Assembly (NCBI GenBank): GCA_965261105.1
Contig: CBDHCM010000006.1
Coordinates: forward strand, 496,001 to 560,000
Length of the DNA: 64,000 nucleotides
Direction of reading: 5' to 3'
From: Aldehydirespirator sp965261105
GTDB taxonomy: Bacteria > Actinomycetota > Acidimicrobiia > Acidimicrobiales > Aldehydirespiratoraceae
Shown: in pieces, positions 52,778-60,850 of the stretch
Layout of the letters: each line of letters begins with the position of its first letter
Position numbering within the stretch: the stretch's first letter is position 1
Position numbers and translations under genes: made by a program
Notes under the pieces: generated by a model
The model's database searches: none
What the model was told of the DNA's origin: nothing
The model's input: only the letters and a program-made list of their open reading frames with translations

Positions 52778-53131
52778 ATGCCGGCCCGTCCCCGCAAGGG
52801 ACGCCGCTTCGGGGGCAGCAGCCGCCATCAGAAGCTGATGATGGCCAACCTCGTGGCGTCGCTCATCGCAGCGGAGGGCATCACCACCACCGAGGCCAAG
52901 GCCAAGGCTGTGCGCCCCATCGCGGAGAAGATGATCACCAAGGCTCGCCGAGGCGGGGTGCACAACCACCGTCAGGTGGTCAGGTTCCTCGGCGACCGGG
53001 AGATGGCCTCGAAGCTTTTTGACGAGATCGGCCCGCGCTATGTCGACCGCCCCGGCGGCTACACCCGCGTCGTCAAGCTCGGGCCCCGCCACGGCGACAA
53101 CGCCCCCATGGCCCGCATCGAACTGGTCTGA
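52778..53131 (+). CDS. rplQ: 50S ribosomal protein L17
   Basis: 117 residues from ATG 52778: MPARPRKGRRFGGSSRHQKL, ANLVASLIAAEGITTTEAKA and GGYTRVVKLGPRHGDNAPMA. The longer frame upstream overlaps rpoA. Confidence 0.96.
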   Translation: MPARPRKGRRFGGSSRHQKLMMANLVASLIAAEGITTTEAKAKAVRPIAEKMITKARRGGVHNHRQVVRFLGDREMASKLFDEIGPRYVDRPGGYTRVVKLGPRHGDNAPMARIELV

Positions 53132-53953
53132 TTGCCTTCCAGCTCTGAACCAGCAGCAGTCGTCCGAATGCGGATGACGGTCGCTTACGACGGTTCCGAG
53201 TTTCACGGATTCGCCCGAAACGAGGGTGTGCCCACGGTGGCGGGAGCCCTCGGCGACGCCCTGGCCAGCGTGCTGGGCCACTCCGTCGACCTTGGATGCG
53301 CGGGCCGGACCGACCGCGGCGTGCATGCTCGGGCCCAGGTGGTCTCCTTCGATGCCGACATGGAGCGGGCCGACCCGGTCCGGCTGGTGCGGGCCGTCAA
53401 TCGCATGTGCGGTCCGCGCATCTCGGTGTCGAGGGCCAGCATCGAGTCCCCCGACTTCGACGCACGCCGCTCGTGCACGGGACGGGTCTACCGCTACCGG
53501 GTGCTGAACTCGCCGGTGCCGAACCCGCTGGCGGCCGGCCTGTGTTGGCACGTCGAGCGGCCTCTCGACCTCACCGCGATGCGCACCGCCGCGGACCGGC
53601 TGCTGGGCGACCACGACTTCAGCTCGTTCTGCCGCCGCAATCCCTCGCACCGGGACCAGTCGATGGTGCGCACCGTGCGGCGGGCCGTGTGGTGGCTCGA
53701 GGGAGAGACTGCGGTGTTCGAGATCGAGGCCAGGTCGTTCTGCCACCAGATGGTGCGGTCGCTGGTGGCTTTGCTGGTGTCGGTCGGGCTTGGCCGCCAC
53801 AAGCCCTCCGATGTGGGGGCCATAATCGCAGTCCGCGACCGCAGCGCGGCGCCGTCCACGGCACCCCCACATGGCTTGGTGCTGTGGGCCGCCCTCTACG
53901 ACCGCAAAGCTGAACTCGGCGCTGTGGGCCGCCCTCTACGACCGCAAAGCTGA
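53132..53953 (+). CDS. truA: tRNA pseudouridine(38-40) synthase TruA
   Basis: 273 residues with TTG start immediately after rplQ; ATG 53168 (MTVAYDGSEFHGFARNEGVP) is an alternative. The catalytic aspartate is in CAGRTDRGVHARAQVVSF; SFCHQMVRSLVALLVSVGLG is the second conserved block. Modifies U38-U40 of the tRNA anticodon arm. The last 13 residues (AVGRPLRPQS) are created by a 40-bp duplication: the first copy reads LWAALYDRKAELG, the second is read in another frame to a TGA. Confidence 0.94.
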   Translation: MPSSSEPAAVVRMRMTVAYDGSEFHGFARNEGVPTVAGALGDALASVLGHSVDLGCAGRTDRGVHARAQVVSFDADMERADPVRLVRAVNRMCGPRISVSRASIESPDFDARRSCTGRVYRYRVLNSPVPNPLAAGLCWHVERPLDLTAMRTAADRLLGDHDFSSFCRRNPSHRDQSMVRTVRRAVWWLEGETAVFEIEARSFCHQMVRSLVALLVSVGLGRHKPSDVGAIIAVRDRSAAPSTAPPHGLVLWAALYDRKAELGAVGRPLRPQS

Positions 53954-53959
53954 ACTCGG
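53879..53959 (+). repeat. 40-bp tandem duplication at the truA 3' end
   Basis: GCTGTGGGCCGCCCTCTACG plus ACCGCAAAGCTGAACTCGG, first at 53881 and again at 53921. The period of 40 shifts the frame, giving truA a new stop; without it the frame would run into the family A copy that follows. Confidence 0.92.
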
Positions 53960-53971
53960 GGATCGGGATCC

Positions 53972-54073
53972 ACAGAGTCCCGCTCTTGTTCGCTGCGCTC
54001 ACGGGCCGCTCGGGCCTCGCTCAGTGCCTTGCGAGTCGACGCGAACTGTGGCCCACCCGCTCGGCCTCTGAGA
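53972..54073 (-). repeat. Family A seam repeat, copy 9 (truA/rplM)
   Basis: Inverted copy: core from about 53985 (CTTGTTCGCTGCGCTCACGG), slightly shortened (GGGCCTCGCTC), outer end CCACCCGCTCGGCCTCTGAG. Confidence 0.88.
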
Positions 54074-54180
54074 GCGGGTGTCGTTTGGTGGGGTCGGCCG
54101 TAGCCTGAGGGGCCGGTCTAGCCCATGGCCCGACCAATGGCGCAGGTGTCAGCCGAGCGACGAAACCGACGGGAGCGACC
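54074..54180 (+). promoter_or_regulatory. rplM leader with candidate -10
   Basis: TAGCCT near 54101 could be a -10 for rplM-rpsI; the remaining ~75 nt form a leader ending GGGAGCGACC before the GTG start. No conserved structure recognised. Confidence 0.3.
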
Positions 54181-54627
54181 GTGGCGACCTACAGTCCCAA
54201 AGCGTCTGAGATTGAGCGCAGCTGGCACCTCGTCGACGCTGAGGGCATGGTGCTCGGACGGCTCGCCACCGAGGTGGCCGTGCTGCTGCGGGGCAAGCAC
54301 AAGCCCACCTTCGCCCCCCACATCGATACCGGCGACCACGTGGTCATCGTCAACGCCGACAAGGTGGTGCTCACGGCCAACAAGGCCGATTCCAAGCTCG
54401 TGTACCGCCACTCCGGCTACCCGGGCGGGCTTCGCACCGAGACCTACGGCTCCAAGATGGCCCGCCGCCCCGACCAGGCCGTGCGCGACACGATCCGCGG
54501 CATGCTGCCCAAGACCCGTCTCGGCCGGGCGCAGATCGGCAAGCTGAAGGTCTACGCCGGCCCCACCCACCCCCACGCCGCCCAGCAGCCCAAGCCCTAC
54601 GTCGTAGAGCGCGCCCGGGCCCGATGA
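54181..54627 (+). CDS. rplM: 50S ribosomal protein L13
   Basis: 148 residues, GTG start. RSWHLVDAEGMVLGRLATEV, FAPHIDTGDHVVIVNADKVV and GMLPKTRLGRAQIGKLKVYA are diagnostic. Pairs with rpsI 29 bp downstream, the universal L13-S9 operon. Confidence 0.97.
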   Translation: MATYSPKASEIERSWHLVDAEGMVLGRLATEVAVLLRGKHKPTFAPHIDTGDHVVIVNADKVVLTANKADSKLVYRHSGYPGGLRTETYGSKMARRPDQAVRDTIRGMLPKTRLGRAQIGKLKVYAGPTHPHAAQQPKPYVVERARAR

Positions 54628-54656
54628 GGCGATAGGACCATAGAGGTGATCGAACA

Positions 54657-55049
54657 ATGACTGCTCCACTCGTGCAAGCAACCGGACGCCGCAAGCGGTC
54701 CGTCGCCCGCGTCCGGCTCCGCACCGGCGTCGGCAACGTCACCGTCAACGGCCGGCCGGTCGAGGACTACTTCCCGTCGCGGACCCACCGGATGCAGATA
54801 GTCGAGCCGCTGACGGCCACCGCCACCGAGGGCCGTTACGACATCGACGCCACCATCGGAGGTGGCGGCTCCAGCGGTCAGGCGGGCGCTTTGCGCCTGG
54901 GCATCTCCCGGGGCCTGGTCGAGTTGGAGCCCGAGTTGCGGGACACGCTCAAGAAGGGCGGATACCTGACCCGCGACCCGCGCAAGAAGGAATCGAAGAA
55001 GTACGGCCTCAAGAAGGCTCGCAAAGCACCGCAGTACAGCAAGCGCTGA
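54657..55049 (+). CDS. rpsI: 30S ribosomal protein S9
   Basis: 130 residues: TGRRKRSVARVRLRTGVGNV, GGGSSGQAGALRLGISRGLV and the C-terminus DPRKKESKKYGLKKARKAPQ ending YSKR, whose last Arg contacts P-site tRNA. Confidence 0.97.
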   Translation: MTAPLVQATGRRKRSVARVRLRTGVGNVTVNGRPVEDYFPSRTHRMQIVEPLTATATEGRYDIDATIGGGGSSGQAGALRLGISRGLVELEPELRDTLKKGGYLTRDPRKKESKKYGLKKARKAPQYSKR

Positions 55050-55169
55050 CGGCCACGCGCGGCGCTGGGTGCCGGCGGGCGCATCCCGTTTTGGACCCGA
55101 TGTCGCCGTCGGGCCGCGCGGGGAAGCTGCAGTGATGGCCGCGACGGGCCGAACAGCCGGGACGGCGGC

Positions 55170-56600
55170 ATGACGCTGGCGTTTGGTACCGACGGGGTGC
55201 GCGGCGACACCCGCGGGGCGTTGACCCCCCAGCTGGTGGAGGCGGTGGGCGAGGCCGCGGGCGAGGTTCTGGGTGCCGATGAATTCGCGGTGGGGCGCGA
55301 CACCAGGGTCTCGGGGCCGGGCCTGGTCGAGGCCCTGCGCCGGGGGGTTCGGCGAGCCGGAGGATCAGCCGTCGACTTGGGCGTCGTTTCCACCCCCGCG
55401 GTGGCTCGCTGGTGTCACGACGAGCAGGTCGCAGGAGCAGTGGTGTCGGCATCGCACAATCCCTGGCACGACAATGGCGTGAAGCTGTTCGCGCCCGGAG
55501 GCCGCAAGCTGAGCGATGAGGCCCAGCACGAGATAGAGCGGCGGCTCGGTGAGCTGCTCGACGGCTCTGGTTGCGCGGCTGCGGCCGGCGCCGGCCAAGA
55601 TCTCGACGCGGCCGGGTTCCCAAGCGCCCCGCCCGGCGATGGTGCAGCGCCGGGACACGACGCGGGGTTGTACGGGCGGGTCGGTACATCTCACGATGCG
55701 GCCGGGGACCTGGCCCGCCGCCGCCACATCCGGGCCGTGGCCGCGAGCCTCGAGGGACGCGACTCGGCGGGGCTGCGCATTGTGGTCGACGCGGCCAATG
55801 GAGCTGCCTACCGTTCCGCTGCCGAGTGCCTGCGCGGCCTGGGCGCCGGGGTGGACACGATTCATGCCGCGCCTGACGGCTACAACATCAACGATGGTTG
55901 CGGATCGCTGCATCCTGAGAGCCTGCAGGCCGCGGTGGTGTCGTCCGGCGCTGACGCCGGCCTCGCCTTCGACGGAGACGCAGACCGGGTGCTGGCCGTC
56001 GACGGCGTCGGGACACTCGTCGACGGGGACCAGATCCTCGCCGTGTGCGCCATCGACCGCGCCCAGCGAGGGCGGCTCGCCGGGGACGCGGTGGTGGTGA
56101 CCGTCATGGCCAACCTCGGTCTTCGCCAAGCTATGGCCGAGCGCGGTATAGGGGTGGTCGAGACCCCGGTGGGCGACCGCCACGTGCTCGGCGCGCTGGA
56201 GGAGCGAGGCCTGGTGCTCGGCGGCGAGCAGTCCGGGCATCTGATCTTCCGTGACCTGGCTACCACCGGCGACGGGCTGCTGACCGCGGTCCAGTTGCTG
56301 GACACGCTCAAGCGCTCCGGCCGCAGCCTGCGCGATCTCGCGGCGGCGGCGATGACCCGCCTGCCGCAGGTGCTGGTGGGCGTGCCCATGCCCGCCTCGG
56401 CGCGGCCGGCCGACCTCGACGCGGCGCTCGGTGCAATCGCGGCTGCCGCTGCGGCCCGCGTTGGGGACTCCGGTCGGGTGCTGGTGCGCCCGTCGGGCAC
56501 CGAGCCGCTGGTCCGCGTGATGGTGGAGGCTGCAGACTTGGAGACGGCCCAAGCCGAGGCCGAACAGCTCTCCGCCCGCGTCGCGGAGGCGCTGTCCTGA
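55170..56600 (+). CDS. glmM: Phosphoglucosamine mutase
   Basis: 476 residues. Converts glucosamine-6-P to glucosamine-1-P for UDP-GlcNAc. FGTDGVRGDTRG at the N-terminus, the phosphoserine loop VVSASHNPWHDNG (Ser near residue 99), the metal loop FDGDADRVLAVDG, the sugar loop GGEQSGHL and the phosphate loop RPSGTEPLVRVM are all present. A 30-residue Ala/Gly-rich insertion near 135-165 is unlike most GlmM. Its stop codon lies in a duplicated junction ahead of the GlmS-like gene. Confidence 0.95.
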   Translation: MTLAFGTDGVRGDTRGALTPQLVEAVGEAAGEVLGADEFAVGRDTRVSGPGLVEALRRGVRRAGGSAVDLGVVSTPAVARWCHDEQVAGAVVSASHNPWHDNGVKLFAPGGRKLSDEAQHEIERRLGELLDGSGCAAAAGAGQDLDAAGFPSAPPGDGAAPGHDAGLYGRVGTSHDAAGDLARRRHIRAVAASLEGRDSAGLRIVVDAANGAAYRSAAECLRGLGAGVDTIHAAPDGYNINDGCGSLHPESLQAAVVSSGADAGLAFDGDADRVLAVDGVGTLVDGDQILAVCAIDRAQRGRLAGDAVVVTVMANLGLRQAMAERGIGVVETPVGDRHVLGALEERGLVLGGEQSGHLIFRDLATTGDGLLTAVQLLDTLKRSGRSLRDLAAAAMTRLPQVLVGVPMPASARPADLDAALGAIAAAAAARVGDSGRVLVRPSGTEPLVRVMVEAADLETAQAEAEQLSARVAEALS

Positions 56601-56672
56601 CATGCGCGCAACCGCTCGGCCGGCCTCGCAGGCGACCATGACACCCCGGGCCCTGTCCTGACATGTGCGGAA
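56590..56672 (+). repeat. 61-bp duplicated glmM/glmS junction (short homologous arm)
   Basis: GCTGTCCTGACATGCGC (56591 on) and CCTGTCCTGACATGTGC (56652 on): about 15 bp of stop/start context repeated at a 61-bp distance. Confidence 0.7.
56602..56661 (+). CDS. 19-codon minicistron between glmM and the GlmS-like gene
   Basis: ATG 56602 lies one base after the glmM TGA; the frame encodes MRATARPASQATMTPRALS and stops at 56659-56661, one base before the next ATG (56663). It ends in ALS like GlmM. No known homologue; probably a ribosome hand-over device. Confidence 0.4.
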   Translation: MRATARPASQATMTPRALS

Positions 56673-59600
56673 TCATCGCCATAGTGCGCCGCCCGGCGAC
56701 GCGGCCGATCCCCGACGCCGCGGCCGTCACCGGCCTGGTCGAGGCAGCTGCGGGCGCCATCGCTGACAGCGCGGACTCCGCTGTCGGAGACCTGGAGGGC
56801 CTGGCCCGGAAGCTGGAAGCCGCAGCCGACGGCCTGCAGGAGGCCAACCACCTGCTGGGCGGGATGCCCGGCTTGTGCCTCCTGCTGCAGTCACCGGCGA
56901 CGGTCGACGCTCTCGGAGGCCTCATCGAGACCGCCACGACTTCGGTCGTTTCCCTGGAATCTCGGCTCGACTCCGACACGTCGCTCGACCCGGCCGAACT
57001 GGAGCACATCAACGAGCAGCTGGTACGGGCACGAGACGGCCTGTGGTCGGTTGGGCGGGATCGGCTGCGGGCCGCACGCGCCGTCTCCGACTTGCTCTCG
57101 GGGGCAGGGCTGGGCGCCGGCTCGGCGTCGCCCGCCGCGGTCGAGGCGTACCTGTCGGTCCATCAGGCCCTCTCCGCGCTGGACCGGCTCGAGGTGCGCG
57201 GCCGCGACTCGGCCGGGTTGCACCTGCTGATCAGCGGCCACGGGCTCGACACCGGCGCCCCCGCCGTTGCGGACGCCCTGCAGCGCCGGGGCGGCGACGA
57301 GTCGTTCGGCTCGGCCTCGGCTCGCCTCGTGGACGGGGTGCTCAGCATCGTCCACAAGACCGCGGCCGAGATAGGCGAGTTGGGCGACAACACCGCGGCG
57401 CTAAGAGCCGCGGTCGCCTCCGACATGCTGCTCGCGGCCGCGCTGGCCTCCGAGGATGCCCGAGTGCTGGTGCTGGGCCACACCCGCTGGGCCTCGGTCG
57501 GGATCATCTCGGAGGCGAATGCCCATCCGCTCAACAGCGACCTGCTCGGCGAGCACACCCCGTATGTGGTCGGGGCCATCAACGGAGACGTCGACAACTA
57601 CGCCGAGCTGCTCGACACGGCCGGAGTGCGGGTGCCGCCCGCGGTCACCACCGACTCCAAAGCGGTCCCCGCCCTGATGGGACGGCGCCTGGCCCAGGGG
57701 CTGGCGCCGGCTGAGGCATTCCGGCGCACCGTGGCCGAGTGCGAGGGCTCGGTGGCCGTGGCCGCCTGCACGGCGGGCTCGCCGGACCGTCTGCGGCTGG
57801 CGCTGCGGGGCAGCGGTCAGGCGCTGTACGTCGGGTTCGCTGACGACGCCTTCATTGTGGCCAGCGAGCCTTACGGCGTGGTGGAGGAGACGTCTCGCTA
57901 CCTGCGCATGGACGGCGAGACCGTGGCCGGCGGCGCGAACTCCAGCACCGGACGGGGCCAGATCGTCGAGCTCGACGCCGGCCGGGCCGGCCTGCTCGAG
58001 GGCGTGGACCGGCAGTCCTACGACGGCTCCCGCCTGCCGGTGGCGTCCGAGGAGCTGGCAACTGCGTCCATCACCACCCGCGACATCGACCGCGGCGACT
58101 ACAGCCACTACCTGCTCAAGGAGATCAGTGAGGCGCCGGAGTCATTCCGCAAGACGCTGCGGGGCAGGGTCATCGACGCTCCCGGCGGCCCCGCACTGTC
58201 GATCGGGCCCGAGACGCTGCCCGCCAGAGTGCGCTCGGGCCTGAGGGACGGATCGGTGGCCAGGGTGCTGGCCATCGGCCAGGGAACCGCCGCGGTTGCG
58301 GGCGAGAGCCTGGCGCGGTGCCTGCGGACGCTGCTGGCCGAAGACGGGCGGGAGGCGGCGCTCGATGTGGCGGCGCTGCCGGCCACGGAGCTGTCGGCGT
58401 TCCATCTGCGGGCCGACATGTCCGGCACCCTGGTAGTGGCCATCTCGCAGTCGGGCACGACCACCGACACCAACCGCACCGTGGATCTGGTTAGGGCCCG
58501 AGGGGGGTCGGTGGTGGCCGTCGTCAACCGCCGCAACAGCGATCTAACCGATCGGGCCGACGGGGTGCTCTACACCTCCGACGGCCGCGACGTGGAGATG
58601 AGCGTGGCCTCCACCAAGGCCTTCTATTCCCAGGTGGCAGCCGGTTGCCTGCTGGCAGCAGCCATCGCGGACGAAGTGGCCGGCGACCGGGGGGGTGCCT
58701 CGCGGCGCGGCCTCCTCGAAGCGCTCCGGTCCATGCCGGGCGTGCTGGAGACGGTGCTGGAGCGGCGCGCCGCCATAGGCGGGGCGGCCCGGAGCCTGGC
58801 CCTGAGCCGCCGCCACTGGGCGGTGGTTGGCAACGGTCCCAACCAGGTGGCGGCCCGCGAGGTTCGCATCAAGCTGTCGGAGCTTTGCTACATGTCGATC
58901 TCCAGCGACGTCACCGAGGACAAGAAGCACATCGACCTGTCGGCGGAGCCTCTGGTGCTGGTGTGCGCAGCCGGTCTGTCGGGATCGGTGGCCGACGACG
59001 TGGCCAAGGAGGTCGCCATCTTCGGCGCCCATCGGGCTGCCCCGGTTGTGGTGGCCGACGACGGCGAGGCCCGCTACGACGGCGCGTCGGCAGTGTTGCA
59101 TGTGCCCCGGGTTGATCCGCGGCTGGCGTTTCTGCCCGCCACCATGGTGGGCCACCTCTTCGGCTATGAGGCGGCGCTGGCGATCGACGCCGGAGCCCGG
59201 CCCCTGCGGGAGGCCCGAGCCGCCATCGAGGCGGCCGCGGCCTGCTCCGGCACCACCGCGGAGCAGGTCCTGGGCCTGGCTCTGCCGACGCTGGAGCGCA
59301 GCTCGGCCGCGTTCTCGGCCGTTCTTCGCCGCGGCGATTACGACGGTCATCTGGAGGCGTCAACCGCGGTGCGCATCACCACGCTGATGCGCTACGCGGT
59401 GGGTCTGGTGCCGCTCGACGGCTATGAGCTGGAGTTGGGCCGCGTCGGCACCCCCGAGGCGGCCCTTGACGACCTCGCGGCTGCGCTCAACGTCGGGATC
59501 GACGAGCTGACCCGCCCGATCGACGCCATCCGCCACCAGGCCAAGACCGTGACGGTCGGCATCTCCCGCTCGGACCAGACCCTGCTGGAGGCGCCGCTCA

Positions 59601-60127
59601 TTCGGGCCGTCCTGGACGCCGGCTCCCGTAGGGACCGGCTGTCCTATTCGACGCTTCGCGCCCTGGCCGGGCTAAGCCCCGCGGTGGCCGAGGTGCTGGG
59701 CCACACCCGCTACCGGCTCGACGGGCTGGACACCATCGCGGTGGTTGACCAGGCCGGCATCGCGGCCGGCATCGTGTCGCGCACCGCGGCCGCGCCGGCG
59801 CTCGCCGGCAACAAGCACCGGGTGGCGGTGGAGCGCCGGGTGCTGGCCGCCCGGGGCCGCCACGACGGCCGCACGGTGTTATTCGTCCCCGAGGTGGCTG
59901 CGGGCACCTCGGTCGGCATCACCCTGCTGCATGTCCGCTTCGCGGATTCGCTGCCGGTGGCCGCGGCCCGGGGCGTGCTTCAGGGGTACCGAAACCGCTA
60001 TTCGGAGCTACGCGACGCCGTGACCGAGACCGAGCCCACCTTCGACGAGGAACGGCTGGCCGAGATTGCGGCGGTCGACTTGCTCACCGCCCCCATAGGA
60101 GACCTAGCCGACCTCTGGCGCTCCTGA
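56663..60127 (+). CDS. Oversized GlmS-like glutamine amidotransferase/double-SIS protein
   Basis: 1154 residues; typical GlmS has ~600-620. MCGIIAIVRR supplies the N-terminal nucleophile Cys2. A ~150-residue Ala-rich helical insertion (about 12-165) then separates it from the rest of the GATase-II domain: LEVRGRDSAGLHLL (near 175), HTRWASVGIISEANAHPLNS (near 272) and AINGDVDNYAELL. SIS domain 1 has VVAISQSGTTTDTNRTVDLV (near 595) and EMSVASTKAFYSQVAAG; SIS domain 2 has WAVVGNGPNQVAAREVRIKL (near 720). About 290 residues of unknown type follow. Many catalytic surroundings are relaxed (RWAS for RWAT, NGDVDNY for NGIIENY). Being next to glmM, it probably makes glucosamine-6-P, but a different sugar or regulatory role is possible. 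Confidence 0.8.
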   Translation: MCGIIAIVRRPATRPIPDAAAVTGLVEAAAGAIADSADSAVGDLEGLARKLEAAADGLQEANHLLGGMPGLCLLLQSPATVDALGGLIETATTSVVSLESRLDSDTSLDPAELEHINEQLVRARDGLWSVGRDRLRAARAVSDLLSGAGLGAGSASPAAVEAYLSVHQALSALDRLEVRGRDSAGLHLLISGHGLDTGAPAVADALQRRGGDESFGSASARLVDGVLSIVHKTAAEIGELGDNTAALRAAVASDMLLAAALASEDARVLVLGHTRWASVGIISEANAHPLNSDLLGEHTPYVVGAINGDVDNYAELLDTAGVRVPPAVTTDSKAVPALMGRRLAQGLAPAEAFRRTVAECEGSVAVAACTAGSPDRLRLALRGSGQALYVGFADDAFIVASEPYGVVEETSRYLRMDGETVAGGANSSTGRGQIVELDAGRAGLLEGVDRQSYDGSRLPVASEELATASITTRDIDRGDYSHYLLKEISEAPESFRKTLRGRVIDAPGGPALSIGPETLPARVRSGLRDGSVARVLAIGQGTAAVAGESLARCLRTLLAEDGREAALDVAALPATELSAFHLRADMSGTLVVAISQSGTTTDTNRTVDLVRARGGSVVAVVNRRNSDLTDRADGVLYTSDGRDVEMSVASTKAFYSQVAAGCLLAAAIADEVAGDRGGASRRGLLEALRSMPGVLETVLERRAAIGGAARSLALSRRHWAVVGNGPNQVAAREVRIKLSELCYMSISSDVTEDKKHIDLSAEPLVLVCAAGLSGSVADDVAKEVAIFGAHRAAPVVVADDGEARYDGASAVLHVPRVDPRLAFLPATMVGHLFGYEAALAIDAGARPLREARAAIEAAAACSGTTAEQVLGLALPTLERSSAAFSAVLRRGDYDGHLEASTAVRITTLMRYAVGLVPLDGYELELGRVGTPEAALDDLAAALNVGIDELTRPIDAIRHQAKTVTVGISRSDQTLLEAPLIRAVLDAGSRRDRLSYSTLRALAGLSPAVAEVLGHTRYRLDGLDTIAVVDQAGIAAGIVSRTAAAPALAGNKHRVAVERRVLAARGRHDGRTVLFVPEVAAGTSVGITLLHVRFADSLPVAAARGVLQGYRNRYSELRDAVTETEPTFDEERLAEIAAVDLLTAPIGDLADLWRS

Positions 60128-60350
60128 GAGGCCGAGCGGATGGGCCACAGACAAGAAGGACTCGGCAAGAGGCCGAGCGAGGCCGTGGCCCGAGCGGCCC
60201 GTGAGCGCAGCGAACAAGAGCGGGAAATGCTACGCCGCACCGCCAGGAAATGGCATCTATCAGCGCGGCCAACGGCTGGATGGCCGCAGGCGTCATCGAC
60301 CACGCCGCCGCACCGCCAGGAAATGGCATCTATCCGCGCGGCCCCCAAGT
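60128..60350 (+). repeat. Family A seam repeat, copy 10, with duplicated right end
   Basis: Left end GAGGCCGAGCGGATGGG at the GlmS-like stop, core near 60190. The right end CGCCGCACCGCCAGGAAATG continuing GCATCTATC(A/C)GCGCGGCC occurs at 60233 and 60306 (38 bp, period 73). About 90 bp of other sequence without visible features follow before acpS. Confidence 0.85.
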
Positions 60351-60429
60351 CCGGCTCTCGCCGCGGTTGCTGTCGCAGTTGCCGATCGTCGCGACGAGAG
60401 CCGACGGCGATGGGCTGTCGGTGCTTCGG

Positions 60430-60435
60430 TATCGT
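60430..60435 (+). promoter_or_regulatory. Candidate leaderless -10 (TATCGT) of acpS
   Basis: TATCGT ends 7 bp before GTG 60443; another in-frame GTG lies at 60437. No Shine-Dalgarno is available, consistent with a leaderless mRNA for acpS-nnr. Confidence 0.35.
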
Positions 60436-60442
60436 TGTGGGT

Positions 60443-60850
60443 GTGAAAGAGGGCGCCAGCGGCCTCTCCGATGCCGGGGTAGTGGGGATTGGCACCGATC
60501 TCGTCGACGTCGACCGCTTCCGCACGGTGCTCCGGCGGCGACCATCGGTGGCCGAGCGCCTGTTCACGGCCCGCGAGCGGACCTACGCGCAGCGGGCTAT
60601 CGATCCGGCTGTCCGGCTGGCCGCCCGGTTCGCGGCCAAGGAGGCTGCCCTGAAGGCCCTCGGCTACGGCCTTGGGGGGATGCGCATGGCTGACATCGAA
60701 GTCGTTCGCGACGACGACGGCCGTCCCGAACTCGTGCTCCACGGCGACGCCCGACTGAAGGCGGCCGGGCACGGCGTCGGCCGCTGGCTGGTATCCCTGT
60801 CCCACACCGATCACCTCGCTCAGGCAACCGTCGTCGCGCTGGCCCGATGA
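60443..60850 (+). CDS. acpS: Holo-[acyl-carrier-protein] synthase
   Basis: 135 residues. Transfers 4'-phosphopantetheine from CoA to ACP. GIGTDLVDVDRFR (Mg-binding Asp) and RFAAKEAALKALGYGLGG (Glu/Lys of the active site) are complete, with WLVSLSHTDHLAQATVVA at the end. Start at GTG 60443 or 60437; the frame further upstream runs through the repeat. Stop overlaps the next gene (ATGA). Confidence 0.93.
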   Translation: MKEGASGLSDAGVVGIGTDLVDVDRFRTVLRRRPSVAERLFTARERTYAQRAIDPAVRLAARFAAKEAALKALGYGLGGMRMADIEVVRDDDGRPELVLHGDARLKAAGHGVGRWLVSLSHTDHLAQATVVALAR

